A stretch of DNA of 64,000 bases from Pohlia nutans (lineage: Eukaryota; Streptophyta; Bryopsida; Bryales; Mniaceae): assembly GCA_022496805.1 (NCBI GenBank), contig CM040085.1, forward strand, positions 36,609,811 through 36,673,810, read 5' to 3'. A program made the position numbers and the translations under genes. A model generated the notes under the pieces. It was not told the origin of the DNA and searched no databases. It saw only the letters and a list, made by a program, of their open reading frames with translations. How positions within the stretch are numbered: the stretch's first letter is position 1; each line of letters opens with the position of its first letter. Of the stretch, positions 10,570 to 22,167 are shown piece after piece.

Positions 10570-10793
10570 ATTTTTGTTTAGCTCACAGTACACACTTGTC
10601 TCAGGTATATGGGACGGGGCCGGTTGGTTGGTACAAATTTTCCTGCTTATGAATAATTCACTAGCAGCACCAAGTCGTGTATATCACAATAAACGCTCAA
10701 ACGGACTCCACGGGAATCGAACCCGGACCGTACAATTGTAACATAAACACCTTTCTCCAACCAACCTTGGAACCATGACTTGGCGACCTCCAG
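10570..10793 (-). mobile_element. tRNA-derived SINE-like element
   Basis: Read on the minus strand, the head has an A-box-like GGTCGCCAAGTCATGG (10773-10788) and a perfect B box GGTTCGATTCC (10713-10723), an internal Pol III promoter. The 5' and 3' parts cannot pair as an acceptor stem and the spacing is too long, so this is not a functional tRNA. A tRNA-unrelated body runs toward 10570 and ends in an A-rich tract. I found no convincing target duplication, so the tail end is approximate. The family is not assigned. Confidence 0.7.
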
Positions 10794-10874
10794 CAAAACA
10801 AACACCAATTTATACCCGTGCAAGTTATAATCTAACGTATTTTACTAGTGTTACTAGTATTTATCTCTAGTCAC

Positions 10875-10969
10875 TAAAGTGTCTATTCTCGAAAGAGGTG
10901 AGTAGTCTTGTACCAATGGACCTTTGTCTGGTGGGCATTGGCTCATTGTCAAGACGAACAGACACTTTA
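10875..10969. repeat. Short inverted repeat around a CGAAAGAGG duplicate
   Basis: Arms 10875-10888 (TAAAGTGTCTATTC) and 10956-10969 (its complement with one change) flank a 67-base loop. CGAAAGAGG occurs at 10890 and 10982. It could be a small foldback or a structured 3' end; nothing decides. Confidence 0.4.
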
Positions 10970-11180
10970 TTCACGCCGGCCTCGAAAGAGGCCCGGTGTT
11001 CATATCTATCTATCTGCACATCATAATTGCACAATCCATTCGTGGTGACTTGTGAGTGGCTCACTTACTATTTACAATAGTCAAACTGAGTGATGTTAGT
11101 GGGGGAACTACATGGTAAAGTCTGACTTTTTGGATGACCTTCATAGTGCAATCCAAAGTGCTAGTGGAGATGTTCTAATA

Positions 11181-11400
11181 AGGTAAGAGCACCCAAATCC
11201 AAGAGTGTACCCAATGCCAATAATTTTTAAACAGAGTATTCATTTTAAAACGCAAATCTAGGTAGACCGTAGATAGCTTATCATTTTTGTCAACAAACAA
11301 TTATGGCTCTATGATGTGCTTAGATTTGCATTCTAAAATGAATGGCGTGCTTTAAAATCATCGACATTGGATACATTGTCGGAATTGGGTGCTCCTACCT
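11181..11400. mobile_element. MITE with TA target duplication, family A
   Basis: This 220-bp element is flanked by TA (11179-11180 and 11401-11402). The termini AGGTAAGAGCACCCAAATCC and AGGTAGGAGCACCCAATTCC are inverted. A second inverted pair inside (about 11238-11260 and 11325-11345) makes most of it fold back. A second copy with the same layout lies at 37985-38204. The TA duplication points to the Tc1/mariner superfamily. Confidence 0.75.
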
Positions 11401-11402
11401 TA

Positions 11403-11634
11403 GAGCAATGGTGGCCAACAATTAATATCATAATATTAATATTATCATACATTATTTTCGTATATATCTATACCTTGTTTATAATAATAATTAATATTAA
11501 TTAATATATAATTTAATATTATAATGATTACTAGGTATTATTTCCTATGAATATATCAGTACCTTATATAGTACTTCCTATATTATGTATTAGTACGTAA
11601 TAATTAAACACATATTAAAAATGTGATTATGTCA
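11403..11634. other. AT-rich spacer
   Basis: This is very AT-rich, with short palindromic runs of TAATATTAAT type near 11425-11520. No gene or clear element boundary is visible. Confidence 0.4.
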
Positions 11635-11735
11635 TTCCATTCAATACCAAAAACTTACAAAACTCGTAGCGGCCATTGACCATCTACTACTGCATAGTCT
11701 ACACTACTTGCTATGCCTAGTCGTCCTCACTGCTG
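11635..11735 (-). repeat. Segment shared in inverted orientation with 23195-23295
   Basis: On the minus strand this reads through a stop codon and then about 90 bases that closely match the plus strand downstream of the hypothetical gene ending at 23210. The match stops near 11630. Both copies follow an acidic C-terminus (SSSEDD here, KNEDE there), so they look like 3' ends of two members of one gene or element family. Confidence 0.7.
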
Positions 11736-11977
11736 CTTGTTTTAATTTGACTTTGTTTTAATTTGTTACTATTCTCCAAATGGGTTGGAATTGCAATCAT
11801 ATAAATTGGCCGGTATGTCCCGGGCTCCTTTCTTCTATAAATTAAATTTTGAAGGAACTTCCAAATACAATGCTTCTTTAAAACTACTACGATATAGTGA
11901 AATGAATGTTCAATTGTACTAGATGGTGAATCTAATTTTGTATCGTGCATCAATCTTTGTTTATTTTTGTTTTTCAA
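11717..11977 (-). pseudogene. Unrecognised gene 3' fragment
   Basis: A short minus-strand frame (86 codons) ends in an acidic SSSEDD tail. It is the part next to the repeated 3' segment, which argues it was once coding. Upstream sequence is too AT-rich to extend the reading. No domain is recognised. It may be the last exon of a gene related to 22719-23210, although the two proteins share little outside the tail. Confidence 0.35.
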
Positions 11978-13183
11978 TAATTTTTGAGACTATTGTCAAT
12001 AGTGGGTTCATTATGCTTTTTTATAAATGTAATTGACTAGTTTGTTTTCGAAGAGTATTTCCAAATAGTTTAGGGGAAACATAAAAATCAATACCATATT
12101 TTGTTTGTTTTTAATGGAGTATTTGTGATAAATCCAAATCTAATAGTGATAATTTTTTATATCATAAATATTAAGGTGGCTATGTTGAAGTGCACAAATA
12201 TCTATTTTAATAAATATTGCAAGCATTCAATAAGACGGCTTTGGTACAACAATTATCTTTTCATATAAATACTTGAAGCTAATTTTGAATATGAAATCGA
12301 CATGTTCATATATTATTAAAATTGTGATTGAACTATATTTTGTTTTATATAAAATATATAACACATAATATAAGATCATTGACTAATAAACATTTGAACA
12401 TGAAAGAATTTGGAAACTAAAGCTGTGAATATTCTACTTTTTGATACATGTAGTATAGCTATGTTAATCATAAACCTTCATAGAATGCAATTGTAGTATA
12501 AATTTTAATCTTTCAAAGTGTTGGTACTTTGTATATGACATATATCATATGAAATGATGTTGGTTTGGTAACTAAAGCAAAGATTTGTATGTCATAGAGC
12601 ACATTCTGATATTTTATACAAAATGAGAACTTGTCATACGCTGTATACTTGAAACAACTAATATATAAACAATTTTGAATCAAAACTTTGCATATTGATG
12701 TAGCATAGACAAACCAAATACGACGTATAAGTTTTCAATGTTTATGTATACATATTAATTGTACGTAGTGAAAATCAGTATGTTTCACTCATTCAATGAT
12801 GTTGATAGATTAATCTACATGGTTTTAAAACAAGTAATAGGTTTTATAATCTTTACTGTGTAGACTTTCACTATTCTTAATACAATGCTTCTAATGACTC
12901 GATAAATACATAAAATATCAAATAATGTACAAATTTTAAAATCTACAAGAGAAAAATACTCCTATAGCCTAGAAATGTTTGAACAAATATTACAACATGT
13001 GTAACAATGGTTTCAAAGTTCATATCCCTTAAATTATGCTTTCTTCCTTCAATTTCTCACTTACATATGTGAATTTCTGTTATAATAGAGCAATACATCT
13101 GCAAAATTCCATAACATCATCGATTTTCATCTATACATCAAATAAAGTCCTACATACAAACAAATAAATCATCTGCTCTAGGA
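11978..13183. other. AT-rich DNA without recognisable genes
   Basis: About 1.2 kb of AT-rich sequence with only short open frames on both strands. I see no repeats with clear ends. It runs directly into the telomere-like block. Confidence 0.5.
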
Positions 13184-13232
13184 ATTTAGGGTTTAGGGTT
13201 TAGGGTATAGGGTTTAGGTGTAGGATTTAGGG
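13184..13232. repeat. Interstitial telomere-like repeat (TTTAGGG)
   Basis: Three perfect TTTAGGG units are followed by degenerate units (TATAGGG, TTTAGGT, GATTTAGGG). This is the usual plant telomere motif. It directly borders the G-rich minisatellite, as at a healed break or a former chromosome end. Confidence 0.8.
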
Positions 13233-13642
13233 CGCGAGCGGGCCCGTTTAGGGGGGCGAGCAGCTGGGGGGCGAGAGGTTTGGAAAGGGGGCGGTCCCGG
13301 CTTGGGAAGGCCTGCAAGCGGCTCTGGGGGCGCGAGCGGCTCTGGGGGCGCGAGCGGCTCTGGGGGCGGGAGCGGCTGAGGGTTTAGACTTTGAGAAGGG
13401 GGCTTCGGGCGCCTGGGGGGGCGGGAGCGGCTCGGAGAGGGGCGAACACGTGGGGAGGCGCAGACGGCTCCGGGGGGGGGGGGGGAGGGCGCGAGTGGCT
13501 TGGGGGCGCGGACACGGGGGAGGCGTCGACGGCTCGGGAGGGGGGCGCGAGAGGCTTGGGAGGGGGGGTGCGAGAGGCTTGGGAGGGGGGTGCGAGAGGC
13601 TTGGGAGGGGGGCGCGAGAGGCTTGGGAGGGGGGCATGAGAC
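13233..13642 (+). repeat. G-rich minisatellite
   Basis: There are two repeat types. At 13310-13380 a 20-22-base unit contains GGGGGCGCGAGCGGCTCT. At 13546-13642 about four copies of a 25-26-base unit GAGAGGCTTGGGAGGGGGG occur. A G run of about 14 lies near 13470-13484. All reading frames here are open on both strands because of composition, not coding. The block has strong G-quadruplex potential. A related C-rich block lies inverted at 23468-23660. Confidence 0.8.
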
Positions 13643-13792
13643 AAGAATATGCAGGATGTCATGTGGGAGCTTCGAGACATGACTTGCACACTATGAGTGT
13701 ATGCAACAGTTACAGTCAGTGGATCAGAGGACGTTGGGTTCATGAGCAACATACAAGTCAGTCTTGAAGAATATCGAGATCGGAAACACGGA

Positions 13793-14101
13793 TCAAGGAT
13801 GGCGACTGTGGACCCATTTTGGCGAGTAGGGGAGTTGCCACTGGAAGGGAAACAGGAAGGTAGGGCCTTCTAAACCGCCATCTCTTTGGTCTGAGTAGAG
13901 CTTTTGAACACTAGAATTCCGATATTGTATGAGAGACTCACCTGAGTCTATGACCTGAATCTTGGATGAGGAAGCTATGAATTTGCCAAGTTGTGGCTCA
14001 GGTTCTAGGCCAGAATTGATAAGTTTGTGAAGGCGCCGGTTGCATAGCACTGGAATAATAGTACATTGAGGGGATGATGATGATGAAGGTGGAATTGGCA
14101 A
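13793..14101 (-). CDS. Small hypothetical frame downstream of the ART-like gene
   Basis: This 102-codon minus-strand frame lies 60 bases past the stop of the gene at 14165-15941. It opens with a proline/serine run and has no recognisable domain. Base composition is balanced, so it could be a real small exon, but it could also be 3' untranslated sequence. Support is weak. Confidence 0.2.
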   Translation of the reverse strand: MPIPPSSSSSPQCTIIPVLCNRRLHKLINSGLEPEPQLGKFIASSSKIQVIDSGESLIQYRNSSVQKLYSDQRDGGLEGPTFLFPFQWQLPYSPKWVHSRHP

Positions 14102-14164
14102 TCGATAACAAATTCACAACTATCATGAGAAGAAATAGGACTTTTTATTGAATTTCATGGAGCA

Positions 14165-15941
14165 TCATAAGGCTCTCTTATCCAGAAGAAGACAGTGAGC
14201 ATAACTACTCAACCAAGTCCGTGCTCTATTCGAGCAGAATGCAATCTGCGTCGGCTGGATCGTCTCCCCACGACGATGAAACTGAAAAGCTAACGCCTGT
14301 CCCTGAGCTTGAGGAAAACATGAAGGGCCGATCACGATGTCAAAGTCATGCGGAGCATCATACTCAAAGAGATTTCCACTACAAAAGCTCAGCCAGTCTG
14401 CATCAGGAAACTGAAACCACCGCACAACAAATGAAGCACCGCCATCTGGGGGAGCTCGATTGCCATGGAGGATGTCGACTGGGACCATAAATGCAAGAAC
14501 GCTAACTGCATCACCGGCGTACAATTGTGGATGGTTATGGAGCGGATGCTCAAACGCATGACCTAAGTCATTAGACACATAAAACGTCGGCCCAACGGAA
14601 AACTCGTTCCTCCTACTCGGTGGAGCAATGCCTTTCTGGCAAAACCTCTCCCATGAAGATGCACGTAGACCATGGTAGAGGGTAACATCCTGAATGCGAT
14701 CCTCCCAAGGATCATAGTGATGAAATGGAAGATCTAACGCCATCACATGATCAAGAAACATCAATGATCGCTCTCCGATGGTAATCCTCCTCTGAACTCG
14801 CTCCTCTCTGGTAGGAAGCTTCTCCGGGATCACAAAGGTTGGGAGTAGAATGTCAACCATCAGAAGTCCCTCAAAAAACACACCCAAAGGTACAACAGGA
14901 GCAACCGATCCACCTCGCCGTCCTCCCCGTCCTCGCCACTGTGCTGGGCCTCCTCTAGCACTAGATGTCTCCTCATCACGAGGCCGATGACCAGATCGCA
15001 GAGGTGTAACACTAGATGTCCCCTCATCACGAGGCTGATGACCAGATCGTTGAGGTGTAACAGCCCCCATCAAAACACCTGGATTTCGACTGGTGTCACA
15101 TGCGCAACGCTGATTTATAATATTGATGACATCGTCCAACACCCGCAGACCAAAAATGCCGTAGCCACCACGGAGAAAGTACTGAATGCCCAGTACTGAG
15201 TCCTGAACCTCCTCATAGACCTCCATGACCTCCGTAACCACCAAAGTAGAGAAGTACTTTAATAAAAAGTACTTCAAGGCATCCTTTGAAGCATCGAATG
15301 AAGTGCGGTCCACGTCTGCATTCAAATCCTGCTCAATGGATTGCAATACAACAGTGGAAGTGGGAGGAGGGTCATCTATGAGGTAAAAGTAGCTAGAAGC
15401 CAAGTAGTCCTTGATAAAGGGAAACGGGATCTACACACCACAACACAACAATAAAGAAATCAATTTACTATAATCTGTATCAAGTCTATACGTTAATATC
15501 TAAATGTTCTCAATATAAACCTCACAAATCCAAGATGTAATATCATCACATCTTTTTAGGTGTTTGTAATATGATAGAGTCTGTCTATCATAATCCAATC
15601 ACAACCATCAACACACACAGGGCATAGGGCATAATCCAATCACAAGCATCAGATACACACAGGGCACAGGGCATTGAAATGAATACCTCAGTCAAACCTT
15701 CCGCCATCTCTCGATGCTCGACATGTCCAGGCTTAACCACGACACATTCCTCCACTTGCGCTCCAAATACCAAACCCTAAAATCATCAGCACCAATCCTC
15801 ACCAAAAAACTCCAACATCTTTGCATTTTGATCATAGAACAAAACTTCAAATACAAAGAATTCTTCATTTTCAAAATCGCTTACTTCCTCACGCTGCTCT
15901 TTGTCTGTGGAGAGATTGGCCTCCAACTCCTCTAGACTCAT
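14165..15941 (-). pseudogene. ADP-ribosyltransferase-fold-like protein gene, two exons, internal stops
   Basis: I read exon 1 from the ATG at 15941 to 15687, a GT-AG intron (15686-15431) and exon 2 from 15430 to 14165; the junction is phase 0. Exon 1 starts MSLEELEANLS and is acidic, but three stops lie near 15780, so it is broken or wrongly modelled. Exon 2 (about 421 codons) is open. An RG-rich linker (RGGPAQWRGRGGRRGG) precedes a C-terminal domain with YHGLR, GIAPPSRR, FYVSNDLGHAF and a late TQIAFCS block. This resembles the DUF3990/ART pattern, where the YHG histidine and FY tyrosine bind NAD. No substrate can be named. The family call is tentative, from motif memory alone. Confidence 0.45.
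15589..15676. repeat. Two tandem 44-base units inside the ART-like gene intron
   Basis: CATAATCCAATCACAA..., CACACACAGGGCA and the rest of the unit are repeated twice with a few changes (15589-15632 and 15633-15676). Confidence 0.6.
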
Positions 15942-16944
15942 CTTGTCACCAACCTGGGAGCACAAACGACATCAAACGCTCCATCCCGCATCCACAACAC
16001 ACGCATCGACCACACGAGCCAAATCGTCCACCCTAACAAACCCCAAAAAATCTGACTTCGGACAACCATCGCATTGCAAACCCCCTCATCACTAGCCCGC
16101 CGCAAGTATATCCGCTTCCACTAAGCCCTAAAATACTAAAATACCGACATCTGATCACAGAATCTAATCCCTCTGCTAAATTCCTGAACCAAAATTCACC
16201 AAAAGAACAAGAATCTCCAAATCGGAATACCAACAGGTATCATTCAATGCAAGGACGCTTTACATAATCAAAGCCATGACCCCACACAACACAAAAGTAC
16301 ATGTCAAACGGTTTCGTGATGGACTGCCGATCCCAATCAAAACATCTCAGAATCTGATCTCCACGATCTCACATAAACATGCCAGGAAATCAAGACCAAG
16401 GTGTACTACCTCCAGGAATCTCCTCCTGTCGTTGTGAAAAAACTGCAGAGTTCCCGCCACCTGGTCACGAAAAAACCTCACATCAACGACTAGGCCAAAC
16501 ACTTGCAAAACTAGCAACGGGTAGCTAATGCTCAATTTGAGCATAAGAAAACGACCAAAGTAGGAAAAAAAGGATGCAAGCACAACCATACCCGCTTCCC
16601 GCCACGCCTGGCTAAGATACCAACCCTTGTCTCACTGGCCTACCCTAATCCTTTGAGATCGGTAACCGATGAATCTAAGGAAAAAATTAAGGCTCGAAAT
16701 TATATTACAGCTCCAAAATTAGAGCTTTGAAAAAACTCCAAAATACTTCAACTAACTTAAAACCTAAATACTACCGACCAGAAAAAAGAAAGTAAAAGAG
16801 CGAAGTTTAACACATCATTGACACTCGCACCAACGATCCCGATCCAAGATTATCCCTTCCAACTAAGCATTATATGTAGAGATCCTCTTATATATATTTT
16901 TCGCAATCTTTCATATCTTTGTATCTTAGTTTCCAATTTTACAT
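15942..16944. other. Upstream region of the ART-like gene, then gene-free DNA
   Basis: To about 16600 the composition is balanced with C/A-rich runs on the plus strand, consistent with a 5' leader of the minus-strand gene. Beyond that it becomes AT-rich. Short frames on both strands show no domain. Confidence 0.4.
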
Positions 16945-17110
16945 ACTCTTCTTATATATACTTTTGTTTTTATGTACTTTTATTTTTACATCTTTTAAAA
17001 TAAGTATATTTTATATACTTTTATTTTCATACAGTTTTGTTTTTATATACTTTTATTTTTATATGTTTTTATATTTATATACTTTTACTTTTATAATAAC
17101 TAAAATAAAC
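16945..17110. repeat. Degenerate TATACTTTTATTTT minisatellite
   Basis: A 16-17-base unit of the type TATACTTTTATTTTTA recurs about nine times with changes. The T-rich frames across it are low complexity and not coding. Confidence 0.6.
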
Positions 17111-18442
17111 ACAATTTTATTTTTAGTGATTTGTGAATATATAAGAGAAATCCAATGTATTTTTATACCATCTACAAATTCATACAGAACTTCAATGTAC
17201 ATATCATTATTTTATACCTTCTACAAATTCTTTTATTTTATTTTATTAATTATTCTCTTTTATTTTATTATTTATGAAGAGACCTCAATTGCATGTTTCT
17301 TTAAGGGAGTTATTGTAAAATAATTAATTAACCCCAAAGTAAAGAATTAATTGATAAAACCAAAAAAATAAGCAAAACTATTACAAGTTAATTGAAAATG
17401 TAGAATTTTAATACATTAATAAAAAATGCATCAGAGTTTATTAAAAAAATATACAAAACATCCATGATGTTTTTTAGCTCATTATAAAATGAGTTGGATT
17501 TTCTATAACAAGGCTTGCTACTACTTGACACTATTGGCAATATGAACACGGTCATATTCTTGATTTTGATCCGAGTTTTGATCACCACTTGATGGTGTGA
17601 ATAGGGCCATATTCTTGATCTTGGTTTAGGGATACCGTGAACATGAAGGTCAGGGACGACCTAGAGCATCTAAAAATCTTCTTCCAAAGAATCAAGCTCA
17701 ATTCCATTGATTAATTCCAAGCAACAGTGACTCAATTGATTGTTGAATCTTCTCTTCTCCTCACTTGCATTCTTTTTCTTCGAAATCCGTTTGACATCGT
17801 AGCAGCTGGAGCATTCTCTTAGAGATCAGAGTTTGGAGTTAACGAGGTGAGAATTTCGTGACTAACTCGGATGATCAGATGTGATCAAGCCATTAATTCA
17901 TTGAGGCCTTCAGACTATGCATTTTGTGTTCTGATTTCTGGTTTGTTCTGATTTCTTGATCAAGAAAATCAAGAAAATGATGTATTTCTAGTCTCAAATG
18001 CATCGATAGCCAACAACCAACTAGAAGGGATTAATTAGGGTTACTTGCCATTTGGGTTGGAAGATTTTCGCAAGGGAATTCAACTATATTTAGATACACG
18101 TGAAATGTGGGAACGTTTTTAGAACATGCTTGAATCATGCTTGAGGTGGACTTGAGGTGAGAATTTCATGACCAACTCGGACGATCAAATGTGTTCAAGC
18201 CATTAATTCAATGAGGCCTTGAGACCATGCATTTTGAGTTCAGGTTTGAGAATATCACAGCTGATAGTAGATAGTAGATAGTAGAATGTTGGCTTGGGTG
18301 AAGTAAGGGCGTATTCGAATTCTTATAGCATTGGAAGATCTACTCAATTTCTTAAATCCAGAACACTTGGATGCTAACTTGCTCAGTCTCTCTTCCACCT
18401 CTTGAAACCCTACCATTAGAATGTTAGCATGCCTTTTATGGA
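17111..18442. other. AT-rich spacer with a 100-base direct repeat
   Basis: 17845-17942 recurs at 18155-18250 with scattered changes (it opens GAGGTGAGAATTTC in both). A TAG-rich microsatellite (GATAGTA units) lies at 18262-18285. No gene is recognised. Confidence 0.5.
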
Positions 18443-18446
18443 TTAA

Positions 18447-18677
18447 CCCTTTTAGGACCAAGAGGCCAAATATGGCTTCATATTTTTTTAAACAATTTTG
18501 AGTGGGTTCTATGTGAAGTTTCTATTGTTCAAATTTATTTATGTTTTTGGTCAATACATGCAATGTTCTTTACTAATTCTGGTGATATAAAATTTGGTCC
18601 TATCTGGATCATACTTTTCATTATATGAATGATTGAATTTGTCATTTTTAAACAATGAATTCTTGGTCCTGAAAGGG
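18447..18677. mobile_element. piggyBac-like TTAA element, family E copy 1
   Basis: This 231-bp element lies between perfect TTAA copies (18443-18446 and 18678-18681). The inverted termini are CCCTTTTAGGACCAAGA and CCCTTTCAGGACCAAGA (16 of 17). The interior matches 34903-35142 and partly 41210-41388. It has no coding capacity. TTAA duplication with CCC-starting termini is the piggyBac signature. Confidence 0.8.
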
Positions 18678-18725
18678 TTAAGGAATAGGGAGGAATGGGA
18701 ATTCTAGGACAATGAACAAACACTG

Positions 18726-21700
18726 ATGCACCCTTTGATGGCAACAGTGTCCAACATCGTCATTTACATGGAACCTCAAGAAGAGCCAATGACAAGGATC
18801 CGCACGACAGTCTTTCCCATGCCCATTGTCAACAATGCCCAAAATTTTGCATACAATCAAAGATTTGGAGCACCAGGACGAGGAGCACTAGGTCGTGGAG
18901 CACCAAGGCATGGGAGAAATTCATCTAGCACAAGGGGCAACAATACCAACAACCAACCACCATCAGCAAAATCAAGTGTTCAACCTCCATCAACATCAAG
19001 TTCACGACCTAGTATCACAAGGTCAATCTACATTCTACCACATGATACAATATGGATTGACAAAGGAGGAGACACACTTCCTTTGTAGAGTCTTGGCCAC
19101 TGGATTCTCCTAGTGTGCTTGTTTCCTTGCCAGGTACAACAAAGTGGGAAGGATTAGTACATCCCTTCCCCACAGATTCAGTAGAGCATGGAATTGCAAT
19201 GGCATTAGCAAAGGCCTTCGCACAATCTACAACAAATTCATATGCAGGTCTATTCTATAAGAGGACCAAGAAAAGAAAGGGAATGGGAAGTGAGAGAGGA
19301 TACTACCTCGAGCCCTATTTTAGGGTGAAAGGGGCTTGTTTTGGATCCTTCCCAGCAAATACAAATTTAGTTTATTGCCCTGACTCTACTCTACTACCAC
19401 AAGGGGCAATAGACACTTACATGAGGAGGTTAGAGGCTGGACAAAGTAGCACTGTCAGGAGTATGCCATTGATTCTATCCATTGATGCTCCAGCCTTTAC
19501 TGCAGCTCAACAGACTCCACCTCTTGTTCCACAGCCTAGGTAAATCATTTAATTAGTCTTATTCTTCCCTTGTTCATTGATCTCATTTGAATCATCCTTC
19601 ACACTTTAGACTAAGCTAGGCAGTTGACTTTAGAAACTAAGACATTGTAGAATGAAAAATCTTGCACTCTAAAACTCATTCAATCTTGCATTCTATTAGG
19701 GCAAAGTAACTCACTAAAAATGTGGTGCACGCAGTTGGAGTCCAGCTGCAACTCCTCATCCTCCTGCTGCAGCTCAACAGACTCCACCTCATGTTCGACG
19801 GTCTAGGTAAGTGATTTAATTAGTCTTATTCTTTCCATATTCATTCATCTCATTTGAATCATCCTTCACACTTTAGACTAAGCTAGGCAATTGACTTTAG
19901 AAACTAAGACATCGTAGAATGAAAAATCTTGCATTCTATTAGGGCAAAGTAACTCACTAAAAATGTGGTGCACGCAGTTGGAGTCCAGCTGCAACTCCTC
20001 ATCAAGATTCAACTTTAGCTCCTGCAGCACTTCAAGGTACCAGGTAAGTCGCTTTATTATGTTTGCTTTCCTTTTTTTTGTTTCCCTTGCTTTGTTTCCC
20101 TTGTTTATTTATTTTGTTTATGCTCCCAAAACAATGGCCTATGACAATTAGTCTTGGTTTCAAACTGTAGAGAGGGAGAGCCATCAAGACAATTCATTGA
20201 CTTGCTATACCAGAATCTAGGAGCCATGAGAGTGCAAAAGATAATCACCTTGAGTATCTTTCGGAGGAATGGATTCGTCTCCATGAAGCGTATTTTGCTG
20301 CTTTATACTTGAAAGATAAAAAGATGGGCAGGTCTACTCAGGACACTGAAGATTTGGAGAGAAGCGCGTGATTTTGGCACTCTTTCCATGAACTGGAGAA
20401 TGAAGTCATACTTGAAGGGAATCCTGCAATCAAGAACATTATATCAAATTTGGTTAGAAGAAAAAATCTTCAAAGAGGCATCACATGCAGTGACGCATAC
20501 CTAAATAAGATAACATGACATCCAACTATGAGGATGTTTACTGCAGCAGACCTAAGACTGGAATTTGAGCTGAGAGCAACCCCATTTTGGAGGGAGTGGG
20601 ATGTTTTTGAGAACCTCATCAAGAATGCACCCATTGGTGCAGCATACATTCATTTAGCCAACACCATCCTGTCAACACATGGCAAGGAAGGTTTGGACAA
20701 GATTCAGGAGTTAGAAGAGCTATTCAAGGAGAATGCCAACAGTAAACTGTCTTTGGAGCTATTGGAACTCATGTGCAAAGCCTCCTATGATCCAAAGCAC
20801 ATTGAAGAAGAAAAGCTTCTACACATGAGGAAACAGGTGGAAATTGCATTGTTTGACTTCCAATGCTACTTCCTATAGCAGAAAGTCTTCTACTCCTACA
20901 ATACTTTTATTGATACTACAAGACTAGTACCTACGACGTACATCAAGGTCTACCAAGGAAGGGAATATCAAGCATTTTGTGAGTATTGGAGAGAGGTTGT
21001 TCTTACAAACCAGGTATGCAACAAAATCAAGGTCAAATTCACACACTCTTCAGGGATAGAAGAGAAACAAACTCTTGATACTGATGGGCTACGCAATTCC
21101 TTGGCTCACAACAACATCCTTGAATATACCAATAATAAGGAAGGGGCAATACTACATCCAATGAAAGACACTGACATTGTGAGACCAGACATGCAACTAG
21201 ACACGGTATGTTCTTTGATTTACACTATTATACATTTATGAGTAAACTGATTCAAAGTAAGTGTGTGGATGGATTCTAAGTTTCTCCTACTTGAATTATG
21301 TAGGGACGTATGATAGGGCACTTGATATGGGAGATTGCATCACGTAATCTAGAGGTGAACAGGCCCTTCACATACTCCACCCTATTGATGATATGTGACC
21401 AAGTTCCAAAGTCGGAGGACTTATCTCACGGGGTTGACTTTCAGTTGAGGGGGCATCTTGAAAAGGATTTTCGATTGTGCTTCCCATCCAAATGGAGCAT
21501 TCTTCAACAGCTGCGACAATCATACATCCATGCAAGTAAGTTAGTTTCTCAACTAGCAAATGATGAAATCAATGACGAATTGGGTTGGACCTTCATAAAT
21601 TTCAAGATGACAGCAGAGAATTGGGCTACAGAGGTGGAGAAGAAACTAGGGAGCATCATCTGGTGCCATCTGTTTAAGGACAAGGATGAGGTTGGGAAGG

Positions 21701-22143
21701 CATTGAGAGAAGGCTTCCACCTAGCAATCGAAACAGCACCCATTGGAGAGACAAGAAAAGAAGAATTCAAAAGTGAGATTGCTCTGCTTACCCCTGATTG
21801 CTTGAAGATTGCTTTCTCCGGCTCTTGCAGCATTGATCTTGGAAAATTCATGAGCGTAGTTTCTTCTGACGACACAATCGATGAAGTACAACAAGAGTGG
21901 TTCACTAAGGCTGTCTACGAGATGTCAAATGCAGAGAGGATGAGACTCACCGTTTTCATCACCGGGCTCGAGTTCTATGGCGGATCCCACATCTCAGTTC
22001 TCTTGCTGGATCGGGCAGATGAGCCCTGCCTCCAAGCAAGCATCTGTTTCAGCCAGCTTTTAGTACCACCATACAAATCGTATGAAACCATGGTTAGAAT
22101 GGTCAAATACTCCACTATGGACACTAGCTATGGTAGAGCTTAA
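18726..22143 (+). pseudogene. HECT-domain E3 ubiquitin ligase gene, multi-exon, with stops
   Basis: The 5' part (18726-19090) encodes an RG/SP-rich linker. After a frame change, 19082-19539 is an exon of unknown fold. Small symmetric phase-2 exons follow at 19735-19806, 19978-20043 and from 20171. A frame change near 20240 and stops near 20368, 20517 and 20876 break the gene. The HECT domain (about 350 aa) spans roughly 21013-21205 and 21304-22143 around a phase-0 intron. The N-lobe has GRMIGHLIWEIA, and the C-lobe has an MRLTVFITG block and ASICFSQLLVPPY. The catalytic cysteine codon is at 22045. Such enzymes transfer ubiquitin from E2 through that cysteine. The HECT call is fairly firm; the exon model 5' of 20528 is tentative. 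Confidence 0.7.
19540..20043 (+). repeat. Tandem duplication of an intron plus exon in the HECT gene
   Basis: Unit 1 (19540-19806, 267 bp) and unit 2 (19807-20043, 237 bp) each contain an intron with the same sequence followed by an exon starting SWSPAATPH. Exons of 72 and 66 bases are both multiples of three with phase-2 borders, so each extra copy lengthens the P/A-rich linker without changing frame. Splice sites GT and CAG are kept in both. Confidence 0.8.
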
Positions 22144-22167
22144 CATTTTCTACTGCTGTTCATTAAC

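Noticed and set aside
10690..10793. Functional tRNA gene
   Set aside because: A and B boxes are present but there is no acceptor-stem pairing and spacing is too long, so it is a SINE.
13248..13767. Long G/R- or P/S-rich open frames on both strands
   Set aside because: They follow from a G-rich tandem repeat that lacks stops in all frames.
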